DNA of 64,000 nt from Leptasterias polaris (taxonomy: Eukaryota; Echinodermata; Asteroidea; Forcipulatida; Asteriidae). A model generated the notes under the pieces. That model searched no databases. It saw only the letters and a program-made list of their open reading frames with translations, and was not told where the DNA came from. The stretch covers positions 3,782,001 to 3,846,000 of the forward strand of contig JAZGTN010000073.1 in assembly GCA_037783415.1 (NCBI GenBank). The letters are read 5' to 3'. A program made the position numbers and the translations under genes. Positions 32,500 to 43,400 of this stretch are shown here, one piece after another (within the stretch, counting starts at the first letter, position 1; each line of letters starts with the position of its first letter).

Positions 32500-33584
32500 C
32501 AGTCGTTTGACCAGTTCTGGATCACTTTTTGAATTCACGTTGGGTTTTTTTGCGATCTCTTTGACATCTTAAACAAAAAAGTTGATCAGTTTACCTAAAC
32601 ATGTCATAAAACTCACCAAGTATCCACTGACAAAAAAAGATTAGTACTTTTGAAGAGGCTTTGAGAAAAGTATCGTCACCTGTTTGACCAGTTCAGGATC
32701 AGTTGAATCTATTCTGGATCAGTAGCGTGCCCTTTATTGCAAACCCATACTCCCATACTTAAAACTGTCTCTCAAGGACATGAAACTTCAGAAGTGTGTT
32801 GGCATAGACTTAGACTTCCTTTCTTTAGTGAATATCATGCAAGTTTCTTCAACAGCAGCGCAAAAACCCAGCGACAAAAACACAAAACAACAGCAAAGGC
32901 ATTATGAAAAAGTGAAGTGTGCCTAAAAGCAACATTGACCCCTCCAAGTTTCATTTTCTCACAACAAAAAAACAATCTACAAGAATTTGTTGAAGTAATG
33001 TATCTCAAAAGCAATAAATAAACTTTCTACTGCAGCAGTATGATTTTACCTCACTTAAATGACTTAGTAAGTTAGTGCGGCACCATTTGACGCAATGAGA
33101 TGTTGAGTGATCCCGAACTGGTCAAGAGTACAATGTCCCCCCAAAGACGATTTGGGTAATTTTGTCTCCTCAAAAAAACAAGATGACTGCTCAGTATTTA
33201 CGTGAATTTTTTTTTACACATTCTTACCATTTTACATAAATGTTTTTCACCCTGGCGTTCAAATTTTAAAGGTGAGAAGTTTTAACAGCGTTTTTCAACC
33301 TACATTTTAAAACAAAATAATGATCAATATTGCAGACAAACCTCCAGGAAAATGGCCATAATTAATTTGCCGATGATGTTTGGCACCTTATTTTTAATTT
33401 GCCGATGATGTTTGGCACCTTATTTTGGGTTTGTTGGTTTAATGGATGTTATTCTTCACATGTATCAACAGAAATTGGTAGTGTGAGAAGTAATATAATT
33501 ATTTGGTTATTGCAAAGTTGAAGTGATCCCGAACTGGTCAATGATCCCGAACTGGTCAATGATCCCGAACTGGTCAAATGACTG
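32500..33584. mobile_element. Tc1/mariner-like non-autonomous element
   Basis: It begins CAGTCGTTTGACCAGTTCTG and ends CCGAACTGGTCAAATGACTG with TA on each side (32498-32499, 33585-33586). CAGT ends with TA duplication are a Tc1/mariner signature. The terminal motif TGATCCCGAACTGGTCA recurs at 33107-33125, and three times in tandem at 33525-33578; relatives on the other strand are at 32687-32730. No transposase frame over 1,085 bp. It also holds a 32-bp direct duplication (33363-33426). Confidence 0.78.
33363..33426 (+). repeat. Direct 32-bp duplication
   Basis: TAATTTGCCGATGATGTTTG, continuing GCACCTTATTTT, occurs twice back to back without mismatches. Confidence 0.92.
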
Positions 33585-34624
33585 TAGTGTATCCGCCGAG
33601 TCCGACTCTCTCTTGTCACTGCCTCTTTTTGTATTCATTATATATCCTCCCCTGTCCGGTTTTCGATGTAGTATGCCTTTTTCTTTGAATTGAAAAAAAA
33701 TAAAAATATTCCATAATCAACTGATGCCCTAATTACCTTCCTTTGTTTATAAGAAATATGCAAACATATATTAAAACGTGATGGACATTGAAACTTTCAC
33801 ACCACGCACCGATCTTCGATGACTTCAATAGCGTCCCATTTGTTTTGAGTTTGACCTGTTTTCGATGCAAACAAGAAAGTATGGTGTCCGGGTGAAGCCA
33901 TACGTGGAAGAAACATCTGCAGTGACTACCAAGTGTTCTGTGAGACTTAGTGTATGACTCTATAGCCAGCAGTTTTCTTCATTTTATTCAACATATTTTT
34001 TATCTAGTTCTAAAAATAACCATGGTATTTTTCAAAAACTAAAAAAAAAAAAAAAAAAAAAAAAATGTAAATAATTTTTGGCTTTGAAATCTTATTTTTA
34101 TTTAGTTTTGTGTCTTTTTATGTTTCTTAACATTTAAAATAAAGCATATAAATAAACAGTGATAATCGAATCACAAAGCTGATGTTTAAATTTTAATATT
34201 AATAACAAAAATGATAGAGTGTTACAAAAAAAAATTATCCAGACTATTAGAAAATGATATAAGGCACGTGGCTTCTTTAAGCCTCTGTATTTTTTTTTCT
34301 CAGAATGCTCAGCAGAATGTTCAGTCACATGATTTGATCATCGTGAATTGTGAATTGAAAAAGTGTTTGATGAAACTTTTTCGGTGGGGAATTTTTTTTT
34401 TATGGCCCCGACATCCAGTATGACATATTTTTGTACCTTGCAGAAATGCCTAAATACCACAACTTTTTGCATTTACAAGTGAACTAACCAGTGGAGCCTT
34501 ACATGTTTCTAAGTTTTGGTCAAATGAGAGGAGACTCTTTGCTTGGCAAGTCAAACCACAAAAATTGTATCTAGGGACTGTTTACATCGCGCACAGAGAG
34601 GTAAAAGATTTGCCTCGATTTCAG

Positions 34625-34648
34625 GGACGCCCTGAATACAGGGCGTCC
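34625..34648. repeat. Perfect 10-bp hairpin with 4-base loop
   Basis: GGACGCCCTG, loop AATA, CAGGGCGTCC. No T-run follows. No larger element was recognised around it. Confidence 0.85.
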
Positions 34649-35544
34649 TACGATACTACTAGTACTACTAGGGAAACATTTCTGTATCCTGCCACCATTT
34701 TTTCATTCAAATTGTTCATTGTTTGATTGTTCAAATTGGAACCTTTAACTCATCGTTAGTGTCGGCTAATCAGATAAACTATATAAATGTCTACTTTTAC
34801 TTACATTTCACTTCCAGAAGAGAGAGATACCCAGGAGTACACGGATCATTGGGTGTCACGAATAGGTTGTTGTTGTTTATGCGATGCCTCAATCAATAAG
34901 CCTACCGAAACATAAGCAACAGAGGGCGCTATATAGTATTAACATAAAACTCGCTAACCGGCCCCGCCCCCCCCCCCCCCCCCCCCACACACACACCCGG
35001 TCCCAAAAAGCAAATAGGGCGCAGCACTTTGTGCAGAAATCAATTTACAGACCAATAAATACAGTTCCCCTCCACCCCTCCCCAAGATGCAATCACTGCC
35101 TCATCACACATTTTTGAAATTACGGTATTTGGCTTGGGCGACGGCTTTGCCACATCACTGTGCATGTGTTTGAAATTGAACCCGTACCAAAAGTACACGG
35201 GTATCCAAATTAAGTTTGATGGAGCTGCTGAGTGTGCTGAATTGAAGCCTATGACAACTCAGTGTGTTTTCGAAATGGTTCATATAAAATAATAACGCCC
35301 ATCTCTCTCGTGTGGCCCAACCGATATTGAATTTGTGTCGGCATTTATATTTGGATGGTGAAAACTAAATAAGTTAGGCCTTAGAAGTTACTCTTTCAAA
35401 AAATGACTCGTTTAGGCAGAAATTATATCTTTTTCACTGGTTCAGTATAGTCTTCACGTATTATTAAACCATGCATGGCCATGATTCAACAATCTACCTC
35501 CAACACACCTCACTTTCTTCCATCCCCAGTGCTCAAGTTTTCTT

Positions 35545-36929
35545 AATAATAATAATAATAACAAAAGCATTTGATAAAGCGCCTTTTCCAGTGGATACAA
35601 AGCGCTTACAACAAAACAAAACACATGAACAAAAAAGAAAATGACATCACACAACATAAAACAAAGTCATGGGAGAGTCATCAGTTTTGAGTTTCTGAAC
35701 TAGCAGTAGTGAACAGATAAGTTTTCAAGTTCTTTCTGAAGCAAATGACAGATGAAGAGTTTCTCAAATCTCGAGGAGTAGCATTCCAGAACTTTGGCGC
35801 CACTGTGGAAAACGCCATATCGCCTGCACGTTTCTTGGTGATAGGTTGATTCAACTTGATTGCAGCAGAAGATCGAGTTATGCGAGTGGGAACAAGAATA
35901 TCTAAACAGTCGGAGATATAACTTGGACTCACATCGGACAGAGACTTAAACACAAGCAGAAGGACCTTAAAAATGATTCGTTGGCGTATCGGCAGCCAGT
36001 GGAGTTCTTGAAGAAGTGGAGCAGCGTGTGTGCGAGTTGGAAGAGAAAAAACAAGTCTGGCAGCCTTGTTCTGTAGGCACTGGAGTTTAGTAATATCCTT
36101 TTTATGAAGTCCACTGTAGAGAGAGTTGCAATAATCAAGGCGAGAAGATATTAATGCTCTTACCACACTGTGACACGTGTTGTGGTCAATGAAGCGCCGT
36201 ATGCGCCACAAGTTACGAATATGGAAGTTGATGCTGGAACTCAATTTTGAGACTTGATCGCTCATTCTGGCAGCGGAATCAAAATAAAAACCAAGATTCC
36301 GGACATATTTTGAAGGCTGTATGTGTGCATTCCCAATACGCAGTGATATGTTTTGAATTTGTTGAAGAGACAGGTGACGAGGAGAAGCTGTGATGAGAAA
36401 TTCAGTCTTGTCTTCATTAAGTTTGAGTTTATTAGCTGTCATCCAAGACTGGACATCGTTGACACAGTTAGTGAGCCTGGATAAAGTGTGGTTTATGTCA
36501 TTGGTGTCGTTAGGGTTGAAGTCAAGATAGATTTGTATATCATCCGCGTACATATGAAATGTCACATTGTGACGCCGTAAGATATCACCGATGGGTACTG
36601 TGTATAAGGTAAACATCAACGGGCCGATTACAGATCCCTGAGGTAGTCCGTACAATAAATGATTAATTTCAGAGAACACACCAGATACACACACACGGTT
36701 AGTGCGATTGCCAAGGTATGATGCAACCCACTTTAATGCTGTACCAGTTATTCCAAATCTTTTCTCAAGACGTTCACAAAGGAGTGTATGGTCGACTGTG
36801 TCAAATGCTGCTGATAAATCAAGTAACAGCAGCATAACACCTCTTTGGTTATCAACAGCTCGGAGGATGTCATCATGGACTTTAAGGAGTGCAGTTTCTG
36901 TAGAGTGATGGGATTTGTATGCAGCCCCT
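35545..36929 (-). pseudogene. 5'-truncated LINE (CR1/L2-like) reverse transcriptase
   Basis: On the minus strand an open frame (36923 down to 35681) encodes the reverse transcriptase from HHSTETALLKVHDDILRAVD through LLLLDLSAAFDTVDH, GLPQGSVIGPLMFTLY, the catalytic YADD (36539-36550) and LDYCNSLYSGL to a C-terminal FRKNLKTYLFT. The 3' end has AAGCGCTTTGTATCCACTGG, AAAAGGCGCTTTATCAAA and a (TTA)n tail, typical of CR1/L2 groups. The endonuclease and the first RT motifs are missing. The frame is intact for about 410 codons, suggesting a fairly recent insertion. The upstream Gly/Glu codons to 37033 come from the G-rich repeat and a chance start. Confidence 0.9.
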
Positions 36930-37001
36930 CCCCCCCCCCCCTCCCCCCTCCCCCTCCCCCTCCCCCCCCCTCCCCCCTCCCCCTCCCCCTCCCCCCCCCC
37001 T
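36927..37001. repeat. C-rich CCCCTCCCCC tract at the LINE 5' junction
   Basis: About 75 bases of C runs separated by single Ts, in two near-identical halves of roughly 39 bp. It begins immediately where LINE sequence stops. Confidence 0.9.
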
Positions 37002-37338
37002 TCTTTTTGTTTCTGTCTCGCTAAACGTGCCACTCATGCCGCGTTTTGAAGTTTGCAAACACGTCAGTGAGTAATGGTAACCATTGGTGAAAGTTTGAAA
37101 GAAAACAAATCCCGTGACTTTTCATTGTATGCCCTATACACACATTTCTGAGAAATATAATTGGCGAAATAGTTGACTAATGACAAACTAGTCTATAAAT
37201 AACATCAAGGGGGTAGTTGCCGATGGTACCCGACAAATCATGTTTTATTATAACAAAATTGTAGCTTGGGACCAACGGAACTAGGAGTAAACGGTCGACC
37301 GCTAAATAATAAAAAAAGTCGAGGTGCCCGGATTACGA

Positions 37339-37346
37339 TGACGTCA
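37339..37346 (+). promoter_or_regulatory. CRE-like site TGACGTCA upstream of VAMP exon 1
   Basis: A perfect 8-bp palindrome TGACGTCA lies about 75 bp before the end of VAMP exon 1, in a locally CG-containing stretch. CREB/ATF binding is established for this sequence; use here is inference. Copies of TGACGTCA also occur in inverted-repeat elements of this window, so it is not unique. Confidence 0.4.
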
Positions 37347-37418
37347 TAGCTCAGCTCGCCATCTTTGTTCAATACCGCTGTGTTTTTTTCGTCGAGCAGC
37401 CAGTAAATCTTCTACAAA

Positions 37419-37420
37419 AT
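37419..37420 (+). CDS. VAMP2: VAMP exon 1 coding end: AT of the split ATG
   Basis: The sequence CTACAAAAT|GTAAGTAT has a full-consensus donor directly after AT. The next exon begins G|GCT TCG, restoring ATG GCT TCG. The exon's 5' end (UTR) is not defined; it probably starts somewhere after the CRE-like site at 37339. Confidence 0.8.
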
Positions 37421-40400
37421 GTAAGTATTTATCACATTCGAAGATATTTTGACGAGTAATATTTTAAGTAAGGAGAGAAAATTTCAATAGTTAATCATGG
37501 TCTGTCGCTGTTTGTGTTCGGTATTTGGAAAGGGGAGAAATTATGAACAATAAAATGACGATCCCGTGCTTGCCGTGTGTCGGATTTTTATGCATTGGAA
37601 TTGCAATGGCATACCACCAAGTCATGTTAAGTGCACTGTCCATTGCCAGTCAGTGCAGTGTGTGGTTATCCAACCGTGGAATTAGGGCTAAACTAAAATT
37701 TGGGGATGAAGCGGGTTGTTTATTTGCTGTTTTATTTTACCAGGTTTGTTTCCAGGTTGTAAATATCTCTATCTAAATAGGTAAAACCACAAAATTTTAG
37801 ATTACATGTGATGGACCTGTGACCAGTCTAGTTGGAAAGGTCTCTTCGAATCGTTCATTTTGACACCAAGTTTGTAGGGATTGGTCGATGGGATGCCGAG
37901 TTACGTCAGGTCAAAGGTCATTTTGGGGGGTTAATATTTCCATACAAATAAAGTGTGACCCCCAGTGTATTAAAATGCACTATACAATGTGTACAGGTCA
38001 GGTGTATTTTGGGTATGTTTACAGGAAATCAAATTGGAACCTAAAGTAAATAATACAATGAGAAAAGTTCAACCTATGATAAGAACAAGAGCAAAAACTT
38101 GACCTTTCTCAGACTCAAGGTCAATGATATAAGGTCAAACACTTGACCTTTATATGTCCAAAGGTCAACTAATTAAAGGTCAAAGAGTCTGGAATGAGCG
38201 GAAAAGAAATGAGGCCAAACATTATTTTTTCTCTTTAGTGTACGTAGGCTTCTTTGCATTCAGATGTGATTATGTTCATAACTTTATACTTTTAAATAAT
38301 TTGCATATGTTGTAGTATAAACCAAGCTTAAAAACTGAATACATTTTAAACAGGTGTGTATCCAAATGTTTAATTTATGGGAAAAAAATAAAAAAATAAA
38401 AAATGCTATTTAAATCATGTTGTCTCTTCTTTTGTTTGCTTTGATTAACCATATTCAAAGTTATAATGACAAAATCCTGAAAACTATCGATTATATTTTA
38501 ATTATAAGGATACCTTTTGGGGGCTTTTAAACTTAGAAAATTAATTATTAGCCAACTCAATGTTTTACTTTTATTACTTTAAGTTTATTATTAATTATTA
38601 TCCTAGTCCGTTATAATAATACCGGCTACCAGTTAATTCCTGCACAATTCTAAAAGCCATACCCATAACACAAGAGTAACGCCATTGGTGAGTGCTGTCG
38701 GGAACCAGCGCAACCAGTTGTGCGTCAACGTTTATAACCACTGATACGTCGCGGCAAACCGACTCTTCGGATTGCTTCGGTCCCCGGTAGCCCATACTGA
38801 ACAAGTTCGCGCAGGAATGCGAAACAGTCTGAACAGTTTATTTTAAAAATGACTTGTTGGTTGAATCCTTAAGAAAATTCTATTAAGACAGCATTAAACT
38901 GCACAAAATCAGTAATTAACTATGCTCACCTCCGGTATCTGCTAAAACAATGGACTTTTCAAGGTTTTCTGATGAAAGATTTCGACAGTTTTACTTCTAA
39001 ATGTTAAGTCAATCACGATATCAATAGAGAGAGCACATCGCCATCTTTAAATTAGATCCGGTAAGTTTTATGAATGAACCGATTGACAGTGTCTGAAACT
39101 AATATCAATCCGCCCATACGTCATGCGATTTTACAATGCACGAGTCGATGGGTCACGAGATCTCATTCACAAAAAACGTTAACGGACAAACAGCGCCCTC
39201 TAGCGGTTGTGGTGCTCGCTAATCTAAATCCTACATTGAATAATCAGGATTTAAATAATTTTAACAAACATGCCACACGGTCACGGGTTCAGTTTCTGTA
39301 AATATAAAACGTAAACGGTCAATGAGTATTGACTGTCAATCATGACTGTAATGAATTTACTTTGCTTTACTAAGTCTTTCTTCATGTTCTTTGATTTGAT
39401 TGGACATTCATTGGTTGGAGCTGTGTGTTTTTAAAAAAAATATTATACAATATAAATTAATATAAGCAACGTTATGTTATTTGCTTTAAAATGATCATGA
39501 AAACTAATGTAAATATATGTTGACCATTTTGAAGAACAGAAAATTTAACAGGATATTTGGGGTTGGGGATCAAATTGAGCCAAACAAGGAGCAGCATCTC
39601 TGCATTCTCCCTTCATAAACAGTGTGGTTAGCTAGCCAAATGCAAGTTAAAAATAAACCACCCGAGGACTAGTCAAAATTCACTCTAATTGATCAGACTG
39701 GCTAGTTCAGTCATTTCAGTGTTGAAAAGCATCCTTGTTTCATTTGAATTAGGGAAAAAGCTGACAGACTATAGTCTATAGTAAAGTAGTGAAATGACAA
39801 TCTAACTAGTCCTGCTGGCAAATCACTGAAAAAGCTAAGGGGGCAAACCCTACAGAGGGTAAGGGGAGCATTGTACTCCTGTAGAAGCTGTCGTAAAAAA
39901 GAAGAAACCCATGTCCCCAGAAGAAGTGAGTGAGAAAGGATACAAATAATTCCATAAAGAACTATAAGGAAACACTGTAAAAAGTTTAAGTTGCAGAGTG
40001 AGTTTGTCTATCTTTCAAGCCACAGTGGATGATTGAATGGTCAGAGAGTAGAAGCAAGGCTCGAAATTTACACTGGACCGAAGGCCGAAGGCCAATGATT
40101 GTAGCGTCGGGCTACTAGTAAACTCACAATCTCACAAGTCTGGCTTTTGGGTGTTTTCAATTTACTGCATAACATATTTATTTCAGATTATTTGGTTTTA
40201 CCAATACACCGATGTGTGAAAAGCACCGTATACTCGGTACTTCCCCCGAGTCCTGTAGGAAAATCCACCTCGAGCAGTGTTATAGCTAGAGAATTTTTAG
40301 TGGTGGGTGTGACTTCACTGACTTGGACCTGTTTGCGGAATGAGCGAAGCGATTCCAGCGAACGGAGCCTCGCTATTAGCGGCCGGAGTCAACAAAAAGT

Positions 40401-43400
40401 ACAGTGTATTGAACATAATGAACAAGTCAAGTGAACAACAAAACTTGAAGTACAGTGTACATGTATGTAAAAGTGACCTGAAATAAAACCAATTTAGGCA
40501 CTCACATTAATAATTCTGAACTAAATGATAAAACAAAATATTATATTACCTTTCACAATTGTTAAGCAAGTTTAAGCCTGTATCTCCTCTCCTGACTCTA
40601 CACTAGCGCTAGCTCACGATCACACACGTAACACGTGCGTATCATGCATGAGTAAGGCCAACCAAAACAAGGCTCCAACTCAATCAATAAAAAATGAATA
40701 TTTTTATAGTAACATTATCAAATAAATTTTACAGTGGACAAAGTTAAATATATATATTTTATTGTACTCAAATTTATTTATTCTGGAAAATATACATTTT
40801 TTTATTTACGCTAGTGAAATAAACATTTTCTAGAATAGTGATCGAACGAGCCTGTGCCGCTACCTCTATGTGTATAACGTATACATCGTTAAATTCAATA
40901 TGGCAGCTTCCATGAAACGTAACATTAGACAACAACACGCGGCAAAATGGAAAAATTATTTATTTTTTCTCAAATTGAAAACATGTTCCCTGTACAATTG
41001 CAATTTAAACAAGAATTAAGACGGAAATATGAATGTAAATACTACTTTTCATCACAGATAGTTACGTTTACAGCAGTTTTTTATGTCAAATTAGTGCCGG
41101 TTGGAAGCAGTGTTTTTCATCAGAAGTGGTGGGCGGAAATCCTCGGTGCCGGTCGGGCCCGCCCGGCGCCGACCACCGTAGCTAGAATGCTGACCTCGAG
41201 GCATATTACTCGGGTTGGGAAACGAACCCATAACCATTGATAATTCTAGAGCAGAATTGTCATTTATTAAAAAATAATCAATGTTCAAATGCTGACTTTG
41301 AGTATGATACTTATTTTTCAATTCTGTTGAGTATTGAAGTATACTTACCCATAAAAAGACAAATGAGATAAATCTTCTCTTCGATAGAGGATTCAAATAA
41401 ATACAGTTTATGGAAATTGTGGTAAACTGTTGTGTTAAAATATAGATCTAGTTTGTTTTTTTCTAATTTGATTCTGATCCAGTGAAAATATTTGTTGGTC
41501 CAGTAAAGATTTTGAGCTACAAGCCATGCGCTCTAGAGCCCTTAGGAGGGTTAAGCTTGCCAGTGATTTCACCTGTGCCTACATGCATACACAAGCTTAT
41601 AAGGAAGCAATCAATTATGAAAACAAAGTTGAAGATGAGTGAGAACTTTCTAATGAATGATAATGATGAGCACTTAAAAAGCACTGGTATCTGCCACAGA
41701 TGGGTACCCAGGGCCAATATCCGCCATAGATGGGTGCCCTTGGCCTTGATACATTGTACTCACCCATTGTTGTTTTTAAGACAGGTATGCAAAGTCATGA
41801 AATATGATTATGAGACACATATCGTGCCACCTTGTGAGGTTTTTAAGTTGCATGGCGCAATCTGCAACCAACCAACTTACTAAGGCTAGACATGCTAGAT
41901 GTGTAAGAAATGAGAATTGGCCCTGATGAGGTCATTTGCATGGAGCCTGGTACATGTAGTCATACTATTTACTATGAGATGTTTTAACTGCTGACATCAA
42001 ATACTGCACCGTGGTTTTAACGAACAGTTCATTATGCAGGTATCCGTCATCAACCAACTTGTGGACACACCAACACACCACACACACTTGACCATCCATG
42101 TACAAATCGTACAGGCATGGAGTTTATGTCATATTGGTTATTATACATGTACTGCCATGACAAGGGCACGGCTCAAAATACCCGCTGGACCACTGACCAG
42201 AGTCAATCACTGTCCAGAGTCAACACTTAGCCAGGAACTCAACAACTGACAAGTCCTCAGTGCAGTCTAGTGTTTTTCCAAAATCGTACTTTGGAAGATT
42301 TACTAATAATACTTAACGATTGGGGCTCTGAGGTCCAATTCGGTTTTGTGATGCACTTACAAGATTCCTGTACAACAAATTACAGACCCATATACATGTA
42401 CTTGAAATGTAATTAGCCTAAGTGTGAATTGATTGTATTGTAGGGTATTGGCAAAGTTCCCAGTGGAAGGATATCAAGTACATTGGCATTTTACATCATT
42501 TTAACAGGTTACATTGTGTAGCATGGTGTAAAGCATAGAGCTAGTTCTTCCTATGTGGTGTAATGTAAGCCAGAAGGGCTGCATCTGAGTGTCTTTCAAC
42601 ATTGTTACTGTACATGTAAAGCTTGTATGTATTGCTGACCTGCACAGATTCAAATGCTGTTGTAAGCCTTAGGTTGCCACAGACATTTCTTCATAATAAG
42701 TATGTACTTTGGAGGGAAAACAAGATGTGTAGTGTGCTTAAAATGAAAACACACAGCCCAACCCCCACATGTGCATACATGTACTCCAACCAACATCTCT
42801 GTATGATGCACACAACAGTGAACTTTCCCATGCCACACAGTTCTTTCATTGTATTTGTACATACAATTAGTCATGTGTTCCACAGTACCACCTTGAGTAA
42901 CCTAACATTATACCTTTATCACCACCCTGTGACCTTGCTTGAGAACTGGGCCCAATTGTATGGCTCTTTCTACCATCATGACCGTAAGCAAAGAATCTGC
43001 GCTTACGGAAGCAGGGAACTCTGCGCTTACGTCAAACGTATTCCACAGGTTAGCAGGGAAGTTTTGCTTGTGCGTGTGCATACCCCATGTTACTCATATA
43101 GGCATTCTTTGCTTGCACAGTAAGTGGAGAATGGTGATCGCAAGCGCAGATTTCGGCTGTAAGCAGAGTCATGAAATTGGGCCCTGTCGGCAAGTTAGCC
43201 TACCTTTTACTTTGCTTTCAGTAACAAAGATGTGTTTACACAAACCATGCTAAGGGTAAGGACTTCTCAATAAGCAGAAAACTCTCTGCTTACAGGCTCA
43301 ATGAGATTGGCCCCTGCTTCATTCTCCCCTTTAAAACCAATGTATCAGTGTGTGGTGCCATACATGTAATAAGCTGTACTTAGGGTGATTCGACTCTGTG

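Larger units (their letters stand above)
32303..37418. other. Divergent ILKAP-VAMP intergenic region
   Basis: Both genes start outward from here, so it should hold the ILKAP promoter and the VAMP promoter. It contains a mariner-like element, a poly-A run at 34041-34066, the hairpin at 34625, a C-run plus CA repeat at 34965-34996 and the LINE remnant. No conserved core promoter element was identified with confidence. Confidence 0.6.

Noticed and set aside
36927..37033. Gly/Glu-rich N-terminus of the LINE frame
   Set aside because: It derives from the C-rich simple repeat and a chance ATG; the LINE homology begins only after it.
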